A stretch of DNA of 64,000 nt from Clostridium_AW malenominatum. GTDB lineage: Bacteria; Bacillota; Clostridia; Clostridiales; Clostridiaceae. The position numbers and the translations under genes were made by a program. The notes under the pieces were generated by a model. That model was not told where the DNA came from. It was given only the letters and a program-made list of their open reading frames with translations, and did no database searches. This document shows positions 53,474 through 62,832 of the stretch, in pieces (the first letter of the stretch is position 1; each line of letters starts with the position of its first letter). The stretch spans positions 930,001-994,000 of the forward strand of contig NZ_BAAACF010000001.1 in NCBI RefSeq assembly GCF_039521365.1, in the 5' to 3' direction.

Positions 53474-53496
53474 ATTTTAAAGAGAGGATGAGGGAT

Positions 53497-54543
53497 ATGA
53501 AAAAAGTCTTAAGTTTAGTGTTAGTAGTTTTATTATTAACAAGCTTTACAGCTTGTGCTAAAACCTCTAATGTAGGTGGATTAAGTAATTCAAAAAGTGT
53601 GGACAAGGCAACAGATAAGGAGCTGTCAATAGATGTAAAAGGTGAAACTTACCCTTTAGCTATAAGGGATTATTTAAAAAATCACATTGTTTTAGATAAA
53701 AAACCTGAAAAAGTGGCTGTGTTATCAGGAACTCCTCTTAATATTTGGTACGATTTGGGTGGGAAATCTGTGTGTACTTCCGATGTTTCAGAAAATATAA
53801 AGCTTATACCTGAATACAAGGAAGAAATCATGAAGCTTCCTAAAGTAGGTGCCGTTTATTCTGTAGATATGGAAGCCATTATAGCTGAAAAACCAGATTT
53901 AATTATTGCCCAAGTAGGAACTCAATCAACCCAGGCAAAAAAACTTAAAGACATGGGGTTTAAAGTAATTACCACTCACATAAGAGGTTTTGATGATGTA
54001 ATTTCAACCTATAAAGCCTTTGGAAAAATACTTGATAATACAAAAGAGGCTGAAAGAAAAATAGAGGAGCTTAAGAATGAAAAGGAAGCTTTTGTATCAA
54101 AGCTACCCTCTGAAAGTAAGTCAGTGGTGATTTTATATGTAACATCTAAATCCTTAGCAGTGAAGCTTGATAACAGCATAGCAGGAGATGTGGCTAAGAT
54201 TTTAAAGCTTAAAAATATTGCATCAGATCTTCCAGCAGACACTATAGGCTCAGAAACAACACCTTTAGATATAGAGTACATAGTTGGAAAAAATCCAGAT
54301 TATGTTCTAGTTACTAGCATGATTTCCAGCAATGAAGAAGCTAAAAAATCTATGGAAAATCACTTTAAATCCAACCCAGTATGGAAGGGAGTAAAGGGGA
54401 TTTCGGAGGGAAGAGTAGTTTATTTGCCACAAGAGTATTTTCTCTATAATGCAGGGCCTTACTACAATGAAGCTATAGAATATATGGCAAGGAGTGTATA
54501 CCCTGAAGTATACGGAGAGTTGACAGAGTGGTATGGAAAATAA
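53497..54543 (+). CDS. Corrinoid/metal-chelate ABC transporter binding lipoprotein (BtuF-like), system 1
   Basis: The product is about 348 residues. The lipobox TACAK places Cys at about 21. The periplasmic-binding type II domain (Peripla_BP_2) covers about 65-330, with KPEKVAVLSG, EAIIAEKPDLIIAQVGTQ and YNAGPYYNEAIEY. I chose ATG 53497 after GAGAGG (53482-53487), nine bases upstream; the ATG at 53488 abuts that site. The riboswitch suggests corrinoid or cobalt as ligand, not siderophore. It overlaps the permease gene by 11 bases. Confidence 0.88.
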   Translation: MKKVLSLVLVVLLLTSFTACAKTSNVGGLSNSKSVDKATDKELSIDVKGETYPLAIRDYLKNHIVLDKKPEKVAVLSGTPLNIWYDLGGKSVCTSDVSENIKLIPEYKEEIMKLPKVGAVYSVDMEAIIAEKPDLIIAQVGTQSTQAKKLKDMGFKVITTHIRGFDDVISTYKAFGKILDNTKEAERKIEELKNEKEAFVSKLPSESKSVVILYVTSKSLAVKLDNSIAGDVAKILKLKNIASDLPADTIGSETTPLDIEYIVGKNPDYVLVTSMISSNEEAKKSMENHFKSNPVWKGVKGISEGRVVYLPQEYFLYNAGPYYNEAIEYMARSVYPEVYGELTEWYGK

Positions 54544-55528
54544 TATTTCAATTAAAGACAGTAAGAAATACAAAATAACAGTAATATTCATATTAGCGGT
54601 ACTTCTCCTAGCAGGCTTCATATTAGGTAATTCAAAAGGCACTCTTCAGGTGGGAGCAAGGCGTATATTTGAAGTGATAATGAATGACGATGGAAGTGCT
54701 GAAAGGATGGTAATTTGGAATATAAGGCTACCTAGAATGATACTTGCAGCATTGGTAGGGGTAAATCTTGCATTGGCAGGTGCTATTTTACAGGGTGTAA
54801 TGAATAATCCTTTAGCAGATCCAAGCATAATTGGCATAAGCAGCGGAGCAGGGCTTTTTGGAATCGTAATATTAGTTGTTTTACCACAGTATCAAGGATT
54901 GGTACCTATTGCGGCCTTTATAGGGGCCATGCTAGCAGCAAGTATTATATATATTCTGGCATGGAAGGGTGGAATACAGCCCACAAGAATAATACTAGCA
55001 GGGGTTGCAGTGTCTTCTTTATTCGGAGCGGGAATTTCGGGAACCTTAGTATTTTATAGTGATAGAGTCCATGGAGCTCTTACCTTTATGAATGGGAGTT
55101 TATCAGCTAGAAGCTGGCCAGAGGTAGGAACTATTTTGCCTTATACAATAATAGGAATAGCTTTAGCTATAATATTTTCTGAAAAGCTTAACATTTTGAT
55201 TTTAGGAGATGATGTAGCAAGGGGACTTGGTCTAAATGTAGAGAGGACAAGACTTGGTTTTACAGCACTAGCTGCATTCCTTGCAGCTTCATCTGTAAGT
55301 GTGGTGGGACTTTTAGGCTTCGTAGGGCTTATTGTTCCTCATAGTATTAGGCTTATACTAGGCAATGATTATAAATACATGTTTCCTGCTTCAGCTCTTT
55401 TAGGGGCAGTGTTATTGATGTTTAGCGATGTTTTCGCAAGAACGGTATTAAGTCCAACGGAAATTCCAGTAGGCATTGTAATGGCAGTGCTGGGAGCACC
55501 ATTCTTTTTATATTTGTTAAGAAGGTAG
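54533..55528 (+). CDS. Corrinoid/metal-chelate ABC permease, BtuC/FecCD family, system 1
   Basis: The product is 331 residues with about ten helices, the usual number. Family blocks are WNIRLPRMILAALVGVNLAL, ILQGVMNNPLADPSIIGISS and LLGFVGLIVPHSIRLILGND, which includes the ATPase-coupling loop. It begins within the end of the binding-protein gene and leads, nine bases later, to the ATPase gene. Part of the B12-controlled operon. Confidence 0.92.
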   Translation: MENNISIKDSKKYKITVIFILAVLLLAGFILGNSKGTLQVGARRIFEVIMNDDGSAERMVIWNIRLPRMILAALVGVNLALAGAILQGVMNNPLADPSIIGISSGAGLFGIVILVVLPQYQGLVPIAAFIGAMLAASIIYILAWKGGIQPTRIILAGVAVSSLFGAGISGTLVFYSDRVHGALTFMNGSLSARSWPEVGTILPYTIIGIALAIIFSEKLNILILGDDVARGLGLNVERTRLGFTALAAFLAASSVSVVGLLGFVGLIVPHSIRLILGNDYKYMFPASALLGAVLLMFSDVFARTVLSPTEIPVGIVMAVLGAPFFLYLLRR

Positions 55529-55537
55529 GGATTTCAT

Positions 55538-56329
55538 ATGAGGGATAATAGTGTATTAAAGATTGAAAATTTAACGGTAAGTTATAAAAACTACAAAGTT
55601 TTAGATGATATAAATCTTAATATAGAGAGAGGAAAAATCTACTCTATAATTGGTCCAAATGGCTCGGGAAAGACTACCTTAATTCGTGCTATAACAAGAA
55701 GTATAAAGGCTGATAAGGGGCAAGTACTTCTAGATGAATGCAATATATTTAAAATGAAAACAAAGAATATAGCTAAAAAAATGGCACTACTTTGCCAAAG
55801 CAATGAAACCATCAGCGATGTAACAGTAAGAGAGTTGGTTCAGTATGGAAGATTCACTCATAAAGAGTGGTGGAAGGGTATAGCTAATGAGGATAACAAA
55901 ATAGTGGAATGGGCCATAGAAAAAACAGGTCTTAGTAATTTTAAAAACAGAAAGATAAATGCCCTTTCTGGTGGGGAAAGACAAAGGGCTTGGATAGCTA
56001 TGGCCATAGCACAAAAACCAGAAATACTAATACTAGACGAGCCTACTACCTATCTTGATATATGCCATCAGCTTGAAATACTAGAGCTTATATCAAGGCT
56101 TAATAAGGAGGAAAACATAACTATAGTAATGGTTATTCATGATATAAATCATGCAGCTAGGTATTCTGATGAACTTATAGTTATAAAAGATAAAAAAATA
56201 TTTAAAAAGGGAGACCCATGGACAGTGCTAGAAAGCAATGTATTGAAGGATGTGTTTAAGGTAGAGGCAGAAATAACACAAGATAAAGAAACTAATAAGC
56301 CAATTTTTTATGCCAAAAGAGTAGTTTAA
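55538..56329 (+). CDS. Corrinoid/metal-chelate ABC ATPase, BtuD/FepC family, system 1
   Basis: The product is 263 residues. Walker A is GPNGSGKT at 39-46, the signature is LSGGERQRAWIAMA, Walker B is ILILDEPTTYLD, and the H-loop is VMVIHDINHAARYSD. It should pair with the system 1 permease. It ends 21 bases before cobN, and the intervening AGAAAGGGGGATG gives cobN a ribosome site. Confidence 0.93.
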   Translation: MRDNSVLKIENLTVSYKNYKVLDDINLNIERGKIYSIIGPNGSGKTTLIRAITRSIKADKGQVLLDECNIFKMKTKNIAKKMALLCQSNETISDVTVRELVQYGRFTHKEWWKGIANEDNKIVEWAIEKTGLSNFKNRKINALSGGERQRAWIAMAIAQKPEILILDEPTTYLDICHQLEILELISRLNKEENITIVMVIHDINHAARYSDELIVIKDKKIFKKGDPWTVLESNVLKDVFKVEAEITQDKETNKPIFYAKRVV

Positions 56330-56350
56330 ATGGTAGAAAGGGGGATGTAA

Positions 56351-59300
56351 ATGAAGATAACTTTTATAACTGTATCAGCACCTGCTATAAAAAATTTAAT
56401 AAAAGCGGGGAAGGAAATAGAGTTAAACTATGAAAATGTTCTTGAACTTAAACTTTACTATGGAACTTCAGAGATGGACCATGTGAAAAGTGAAAATATG
56501 ATTACGGACATAAAAACTAGTGATTTAGTATTTGTAGACCTTATGGGAAGTCCACCAACTGTTATAAATTCTGTATATGAGGGTCTTCAGAAGTGTTTGG
56601 GGGATATAATTCCCTATGGAAACTCTGGAAGGGAGTATTTAAGGCTTGGGAAATTTACTGCTGAGACCATGAAGTCAAGGGGCGAAAATACAAAAATGGA
56701 TATGAGAAACTATTCTCATATAATGAAATATTTTAAGGTAGCGGATCAGCAAAATATTCAAAATATGCTGTATTTAATCCTTAGAGAATATGGTGGCTTT
56801 AAAAATATACCCAAACCTAAAGAGCCAAGGGAAGTTGAAGATGCAAGCATATGCCATCCATCAACTATGAAGTCTTATGAAAGCTTTGAAGTATACGAAA
56901 AAGACTATCCTTTTAAAGAAGATAAACCTATAGTAGCTATTTTGTTTTATAGTCACATATACCCTGTGGATACTTCAAGATGTATTGGTGAAATTAAGAA
57001 TAAAATAGAGGAGTTTGCCAATGTATTACCTATTGCTGTTTCAGGCGCTTTCTCGAAAAATAAAGAAAAGCTTTCAAAATTTATTCTAAAATCCACCTCA
57101 AAACCCGTGGATTTAATACTAAACTTTATGTCCTTTAGACTTGGTGCAGGGCCCATGGGAGGAGATTTTCAAGGAGGAATAGATCTTCTTAAGGAGGCAA
57201 AAGTGCCCTATCTCCATCCTTATTTTATGTCACGAAGAACAAAAGAGGAATGGGAGAATTCTATTCAAGGCTGTAGCACATCAGAAGTGATGATATCTGT
57301 TATGCTGCCAGAATTAGATGGAGCCATTGAAACCTATCCTGTAGGGGCTATGGCACAGCCTAAATATAATGTAGAATTTGATGTTTTCACAGATGAACTA
57401 GAACTTATTTCTGAGAGAGTAGATAGGTTAATGTGTAGGATTAAAAGGCATATAGCCCTTAGAAAGAAAGATAATAAGGATAAAAGAGTAGCTATAATTT
57501 GTTATAACTATCCACCGGGAGAAAGTAACTTATTTGGAGGAGCTTTTTTAGATACCTTTGCATCCGTTGAAAATATATTAAAAAATTTAAAGACCAATAA
57601 TTATAGTGTAAATAACCTTAAAAAAGAAGAGCTCATGGAGATATTTACCGCAGGTAAAGCTGTAAACTCAGGGAAATACGGTGATGATTGGGAAGATATG
57701 ATAAGGTATCAGAATGGAAAATACAAAGAAGAATTAAAAAACAGTAATGATTATGAGGAAATGATAGAGCAGTGGGGGGACGTTCCAGGAAGGATTATGA
57801 CCAATGAAAGTCATGAGTTTTTTATTCCTGGAACAATACAGGGTAACGTTTTTATAGGACTTCAACCAAGTCGAGGGGTTCATGAAGAAAGCGATAAAGT
57901 CTATCACGATAAAACTCTACTTCCCCATCATCAATATCAAGCTTTTTACAAATGGATAAGGGAAGAATTTAAAGCAGATGCAATAATTCATGTGGGAACC
58001 CATGGCACCTTAGAATTTTTAAAGGGTAAGGAGTGCGGCATGAGTGGGCAGTGTTATCCAGATATGCTCTTAGATGATATTCCTCACATGTATTTATACT
58101 ATTGTGGAAATCCATCAGAAGGTATTATTGCTAAGAGAAGATCCCATGGAAATCTTATTAGTTATCAACCTCCTGTGTTTATTCAAGGAGAGCTATATGG
58201 AGAGTACTCAAAGCTTATGTCTTTAATTGATAATTATCACCAAGCAAGGGCCATATCCCCTCAAAATAGTAAAGACATACTTTTACATATATTAGACATG
58301 GCAAAATCCCTTAATCTTCCTGAGGAACTAGAAGAGATAGAAAGTGAACTTTATAGGATGAAGATGAGCCTTATACCTCATGGACTTCATGTATTTGGGA
58401 AGGGATTTAATGAGGAAGAAAGCAGGGAATACGTTAAAGGACTACTACGCTATAGTAGAAATGGAATTACCTCTCTTAGAAAACTTGTAGGAAAAGCAAA
58501 AGGCTATGATATAGAAGAGCTTATAGATAAGGGAGAATACAAACTTATAAAAAGTATAGATAAAGAAGCAGAGGAAGTTTTTTCTGAGTATATGGATAAG
58601 AACCAGTTAAAAGGCTGTGAATACTTAGAAGAAAAAAATAGAGCTGAAATTATAACTACTCTAGAATATGGAAAGAAGGTATGGAAGCTAGTGGAAGAAA
58701 ACTATGAAATACAAGGGCTATTACATACTTTATCTGGAATATATAATCCTGCAAAATTAGCTGGGGATATATATAGAAATCCTGAAGTTTTGCCTACGGG
58801 GTATAATTTATACCAATTTGACCCAAGACTTATACCAACGAGGACGGCCTATGAAAGAGGAAATAAAATATGTGAGAATACTCTAGAAGCTTATAAAAAG
58901 GAAAATGGCTCATATCCATTGTCTACAGCTATTATTTTATGGGGACTTGAGACGTCAAGAACTCAGGGAGAAAGTTTTTCTCAAATACTATCTTACTTAG
59001 GGGTTAAAATGCTAGATAGTAGAAGTGAGTGGGAATCTAAATATGAGATTATACCTATAAAAGAGCTGGGGAGACCAAGAATAGACGTAACTATTAATAT
59101 ATGTGGGTTCTTTAGAGATATGTTTCCAAACCTCATTGAAACTTTAGACAATATATTTTCAGATATATATGATTTAGAGGAAAGCGATGAAGAAAACTAT
59201 TTTAAGGCAAATTCTAAGAAAATGTATGAAAAGTTAATTAGTGAAGGATATAGTGAAAAGGAAGCAAAGGAGCTATGTATTTCAAGAATTTTTGGACCTA

Positions 59301-59998
59301 AAGAAGGAGAATATGGAACTGGTATAACAAAAATAATTGAAACGAAAAACTGGGAAAAAGAAGAGCAGCTAGGAAGTGTATTTATAAGTAGTCTTCAGCA
59401 TGTTTATAATAGAAAATCACGAGGGAAAAGAGTAGAGGGACTTTATGAGGAAAATCTAAAAGCTGTGGAAATTGTATCTCAGATAAGAAGTAACCATGAA
59501 TATGAGATTACAGACCTAGATCATTATTACGAGTATTTTGGAGGACTTGCAAAATCTGTAGAGATGGTCAAAGGTAAAAAGGTAAAAATGTATATAACAG
59601 ATACCACGGGAGAAAGAGTTATTACTGAAAATGTTGAAAAATCCATAGAAAGAGGAGTAAGGACTAGACTTTTAAATCCAAAATGGATTGAGGGAATGCT
59701 AGAGCATAAATATCATGGAGTGCAAAAAATTGCACAAATATTTGAAAATATAATGGGCCTTGCAGCAACTACAAATAGAGTGGAAGAATGGATTTATAAT
59801 GACATGTATAGCCGCTATTTGGAGGATGAAAAACTTAAAGAAAAAATCATAGAAAACAATCCTTATGCTTATGTAGATATCCTTGAACAAATGATGGAAT
59901 ATAACAATAGAGGATATTGGAAGGCAACAGAGGAGCAAATTCAAAAGATAAAAGATATATACCTTCAGGTTGAAGGAGATATAGAAGAAAAGGTATAA
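56351..59998 (+). CDS. cobN: CobN-family cobaltochelatase large subunit
   Basis: The product is 1215 residues and has the expected length and motifs of CobN/BchH: IIHVGTHGTLEFLKGKECGM near residue 550, SYQPPVFIQGE, and TRAYERGN-type and RGKRVEGLYEENLKAVEIV blocks. CobN inserts cobalt into a corrin ring with ATP, normally together with CobS and CobT or ChlI/ChlD-like AAA partners. None lies in this window. The B12 riboswitch and the flanking transporters tie it to corrinoid or cobalt uptake. AAAGGGGG precedes ATG 56351. Divergent CobN-like proteins may do another job. Confidence 0.93.
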   Translation: MKITFITVSAPAIKNLIKAGKEIELNYENVLELKLYYGTSEMDHVKSENMITDIKTSDLVFVDLMGSPPTVINSVYEGLQKCLGDIIPYGNSGREYLRLGKFTAETMKSRGENTKMDMRNYSHIMKYFKVADQQNIQNMLYLILREYGGFKNIPKPKEPREVEDASICHPSTMKSYESFEVYEKDYPFKEDKPIVAILFYSHIYPVDTSRCIGEIKNKIEEFANVLPIAVSGAFSKNKEKLSKFILKSTSKPVDLILNFMSFRLGAGPMGGDFQGGIDLLKEAKVPYLHPYFMSRRTKEEWENSIQGCSTSEVMISVMLPELDGAIETYPVGAMAQPKYNVEFDVFTDELELISERVDRLMCRIKRHIALRKKDNKDKRVAIICYNYPPGESNLFGGAFLDTFASVENILKNLKTNNYSVNNLKKEELMEIFTAGKAVNSGKYGDDWEDMIRYQNGKYKEELKNSNDYEEMIEQWGDVPGRIMTNESHEFFIPGTIQGNVFIGLQPSRGVHEESDKVYHDKTLLPHHQYQAFYKWIREEFKADAIIHVGTHGTLEFLKGKECGMSGQCYPDMLLDDIPHMYLYYCGNPSEGIIAKRRSHGNLISYQPPVFIQGELYGEYSKLMSLIDNYHQARAISPQNSKDILLHILDMAKSLNLPEELEEIESELYRMKMSLIPHGLHVFGKGFNEEESREYVKGLLRYSRNGITSLRKLVGKAKGYDIEELIDKGEYKLIKSIDKEAEEVFSEYMDKNQLKGCEYLEEKNRAEIITTLEYGKKVWKLVEENYEIQGLLHTLSGIYNPAKLAGDIYRNPEVLPTGYNLYQFDPRLIPTRTAYERGNKICENTLEAYKKENGSYPLSTAIILWGLETSRTQGESFSQILSYLGVKMLDSRSEWESKYEIIPIKELGRPRIDVTINICGFFRDMFPNLIETLDNIFSDIYDLEESDEENYFKANSKKMYEKLISEGYSEKEAKELCISRIFGPKEGEYGTGITKIIETKNWEKEEQLGSVFISSLQHVYNRKSRGKRVEGLYEENLKAVEIVSQIRSNHEYEITDLDHYYEYFGGLAKSVEMVKGKKVKMYITDTTGERVITENVEKSIERGVRTRLLNPKWIEGMLEHKYHGVQKIAQIFENIMGLAATTNRVEEWIYNDMYSRYLEDEKLKEKIIENNPYAYVDILEQMMEYNNRGYWKATEEQIQKIKDIYLQVEGDIEEKV

Positions 59999-60020
59999 AA
60001 TTATAAGGGAGAGATTTTAG

Positions 60021-60569
60021 ATGAAAAAAGCGATAAAAAAATTATTGGTATTATCAATGGCATTAGGAATACTTGTAGGTTGCGGGGGTAAAACTGGAGA
60101 AACTGGTGATAAATCAGGTAAAAATGATACTGCTGTAACATCACAACAAGTAAAATTGGTAGAAAAAGATGGGCTATTAACTTATACAGATACAAAAAAC
60201 AGCCCCTTCGAAGAAAGTGGATTAAAGATATCCATAAAGAAAGGTAATGAAGGATACGCTAAGTTTATTAAAACTGACCTAAATGGTGGGGAAACCGTTG
60301 AATATTATAACTTTGACTATGGTAAAAATATAGCTGGAAAATATTACTATGTGTCAGCTATGGGGACAGGCTTTTACTACTATTATGACCTAGAAAAAGG
60401 AGAGCTAGTAAAGGTAGAAGATAAGGAACATAATGATACTACTCAAAAGACAAAAGACTCAAAAAGATGGGATAAAGCAGCTGAGAGTATGGATGAAGAA
60501 GTAAAGGCCTTAGAGAAATATTTTAAAGAGCAGTTTAGTATGACAATAAAAGAAGCTGTAGGTAAATAA
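60021..60569 (+). CDS. Small lipoprotein in B12-regulated operon, unknown
   Basis: I do not recognise this 182-residue protein. A signal segment ends in LVGC with Cys21 as lipidation site, followed by a Gly/Ser/Asp-rich linker and a domain of about 120 residues with many Tyr residues (GKYYYVSAMGTGFYYYYDL). It is not a known binding-protein fold. GGGAGAG precedes ATG 60021. It lies between cobN and the second binding-protein gene, so it may be a surface accessory that passes a corrinoid or metal to the transporter. Confidence 0.7.
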   Translation: MKKAIKKLLVLSMALGILVGCGGKTGETGDKSGKNDTAVTSQQVKLVEKDGLLTYTDTKNSPFEESGLKISIKKGNEGYAKFIKTDLNGGETVEYYNFDYGKNIAGKYYYVSAMGTGFYYYYDLEKGELVKVEDKEHNDTTQKTKDSKRWDKAAESMDEEVKALEKYFKEQFSMTIKEAVGK

Positions 60570-60582
60570 GGAGGAAATTTTA

Positions 60583-61749
60583 ATGAATATGTTAAAGATA
60601 AGAAAAATTATATCAACAGTTGTGTTAGGAGTGGTTATGTTTACATTTGTGGGGTGTTCTGCAAAAACCAATACTGCACCAAAGTCTGATTCTAAAGGAG
60701 TTAAAGAAGAAAGTACTGTAAAAAATAAAGATAACAAAATCAAATATGCAACTAAATTTAATGTGGAGTATTTAGATAATGATGTTAAGGTGGTGACAGA
60801 TGGTGCTGATAAAAAGTTATTATTAGTACCAAAGGGAGGAAAAAAACCAGAAGGGTATGACAATATTCCAGTTATCAATACTCCAATAAATAATGTTTTA
60901 TTATGTTCGAGTATGCAAACTTCCTTAATAAGACCACTAGATGTATTTAATTCAGTAGGAGCCGTTACAACATACGATGTAGACAAAGGTCATATTGATG
61001 AAATAAATGATAGAATGAAAAGTGGTTCAATTACGTATGTAGGGAAAAATACTGCCTTAGACTATGAATTAATTAAATCTAAAAAGCCAGAAGTAGCATT
61101 TATTATATCTACAGATGTAGCGAAATTAGGAGCTAAGTTTGAAGAATTAGGAATCCCTTATGTGGTTGAATCTTCATCCTTAGAAAACCATCCTTTAGGA
61201 AGAATGGAATGGATAAAATTCATGTCTCTTTTCTATAATAAAGAAGGGGAAGCTGATAAACATTTAGAAAAGGCAGAAGATACTGTTAAGAGAGTAAGTG
61301 AAAAAGTTAAGGGAAAAGATAAGCCTATGGTAACAGCTGGAGTTATACACGATGGAAAGTTCTCTGTAAGAGTTGGGGGATCATATCAATCAAAGATGTA
61401 TGATATAGCTGGTGGAGATTATACTTTTAAAGATTTTGAAATTAATAAAACTGGAGCTGCTTCAATAACTAATGAAGAGTTTTATGCAAAAAGTACTAAT
61501 GCAGACATATATGTTTTTGAAGGCATGGGAAAAACAAGACCTGAAACTATAAGTGAATTTGTTAAACAAGCACCTATAATAGAAAATATGAAGTCTATTA
61601 AAAGTGGAGAATTATGGTCATCACAACCATGGTGGTCTCAGTCAGTGGACAAGCTCGATGAAATTATTGAAGATTTAGCAGCGATTTTTTATCCAGAAGA
61701 ATTTAAGGGACATGAAGTAAGACATTACTTTAAGGTAGCAAATAGATAA
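60583..61749 (+). CDS. Corrinoid/metal-chelate ABC transporter binding lipoprotein, system 2
   Basis: The product is 388 residues. The lipobox FVGC gives Cys at about 26. The Peripla_BP_2 domain covers about 95-375, with SLIRPLDVFNSVGAV, YELIKSKKPEVAFIIS and GASSITNEEF-type segments (here GAASITNEEFYAK). It is only distantly similar to the system 1 protein. AAGGAGG precedes ATG 60583. A hairpin after its stop may limit expression of the downstream permease. Confidence 0.88.
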   Translation: MNMLKIRKIISTVVLGVVMFTFVGCSAKTNTAPKSDSKGVKEESTVKNKDNKIKYATKFNVEYLDNDVKVVTDGADKKLLLVPKGGKKPEGYDNIPVINTPINNVLLCSSMQTSLIRPLDVFNSVGAVTTYDVDKGHIDEINDRMKSGSITYVGKNTALDYELIKSKKPEVAFIISTDVAKLGAKFEELGIPYVVESSSLENHPLGRMEWIKFMSLFYNKEGEADKHLEKAEDTVKRVSEKVKGKDKPMVTAGVIHDGKFSVRVGGSYQSKMYDIAGGDYTFKDFEINKTGAASITNEEFYAKSTNADIYVFEGMGKTRPETISEFVKQAPIIENMKSIKSGELWSSQPWWSQSVDKLDEIIEDLAAIFYPEEFKGHEVRHYFKVANR

Positions 61750-61760
61750 GTATAAAAATG

Positions 61761-61782
61761 GGAGGGTAAAAAATTACCCTCC
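61761..61782 (+). terminator. Intercistronic hairpin after system 2 binding protein
   Basis: GGAGGGTAA and TTACCCTCC form a 9-bp stem around AAAA. A T-run is lacking, so it probably stabilises the upstream mRNA or reduces read-through, a common way to raise binding-protein levels. Confidence 0.65.
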
Positions 61783-61803
61783 TTATAAAATGGAGGAAAG
61801 AAA

Positions 61804-62832
61804 ATGGAAGCTATAGATAAAGCAAGGTTTAGACAGGTATTTCTTTTGGTATTTCTGTTGGTTTGTACTTTCTTTGTATTTGCCTTCTGTATTGGATTTG
61901 GTTCTGTAAAAATAGAATTAAAGGAAGTTATAAGTATTATTTTTAAAAAGGAAGCTTTTAACCCTACCCATAAAGATATTGTTATGGGTATAAGATTTCC
62001 AAGGGCTTTAGGAACATTAATTGGTGGAGCCGCTCTAGCACTTTCAGGACTATTACTTCAAATATTTTTCAAAAACCCTATAGTAGAGCCTTATGTACTG
62101 GGAATTTCATCAGGAGCTACCTTATTTGTAGCTTTAATAATGCTTGGAGGAATCACTTTAGGGTTTAAAACTCCATCCCCATATGTATTGGTCTTAGGCG
62201 CTTTTTTAGGGGCCTCATTAGTAATGATGTTAGTAGTAGCTTTCGCGGTAAAGGTAAGAGATGTAGTGACTCTTTTAGTTATTGGTATAATGGTTGGATA
62301 TATTTGCAGTGCGGTGACAAATCTTTTAGTAGCCTTTGCAGATAGTGAGAGATTATATGGTTTTATTATGTGGACTAAAGGAAGTTTTTCAGGCTTTACA
62401 TGGAAAAATATAAATGTGCTTTTGATTTTTGGTGTTCCCATAATATTTGCTTCATTCTTTGTAGTAAAACCTCTCAACGCATTTTTAATGGGCGAAGAGT
62501 ATGCTAGGAGTATGGGAGTGGATATTAAGAAATTTAGATTAATAATTATATTAATTGCTAGCATATTAACTGCTGGTGTAACTGCCTTTACAGGCCCTAT
62601 AGCTTTTGTTGGACTTGCTGTTCCGCATATTTCAAGGTTGATTTTTAGAACCTCAGATAACAGGATACTAATTCCGGGAACAGTTATTATGGGTGCTATA
62701 GTTACTTCACTATGCGATTTGATATGTAGAACAATTTTTGCGCCTACAGAACTACCAATTAGCTCTATAACATCCTTTATTGGGGCACCTATTGTAATAT
62801 ATCTCATACTTAAAAGGAGGGCATCTTTATGA
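61804..62832 (+). CDS. Corrinoid/metal-chelate ABC permease, BtuC/FecCD family, system 2
   Basis: The product is 342 residues with about ten helices. Typical blocks are GIRFPRALGTLIGGAALALSG, NPIVEPYVLGISSGATLF and GPIAFVGLAVPHISRLIF, the last forming the coupling region. GGAGG precedes ATG 61804. Its stop overlaps the next gene's ATG (ATGA), implying coupled synthesis with the ATPase. Confidence 0.92.
   Translation: MEAIDKARFRQVFLLVFLLVCTFFVFAFCIGFGSVKIELKEVISIIFKKEAFNPTHKDIVMGIRFPRALGTLIGGAALALSGLLLQIFFKNPIVEPYVLGISSGATLFVALIMLGGITLGFKTPSPYVLVLGAFLGASLVMMLVVAFAVKVRDVVTLLVIGIMVGYICSAVTNLLVAFADSERLYGFIMWTKGSFSGFTWKNINVLLIFGVPIIFASFFVVKPLNAFLMGEEYARSMGVDIKKFRLIIILIASILTAGVTAFTGPIAFVGLAVPHISRLIFRTSDNRILIPGTVIMGAIVTSLCDLICRTIFAPTELPISSITSFIGAPIVIYLILKRRASL

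Noticed and set aside
62091..62807. Long minus-strand open frame (238 codons) inside the system 2 permease gene
   Set aside because: It lies wholly within a clear BtuC-family gene on the plus strand, and its composition (runs of Ile, Thr and Pro) is that expected from the complement of a hydrophobic gene. No ribosome site or domain.
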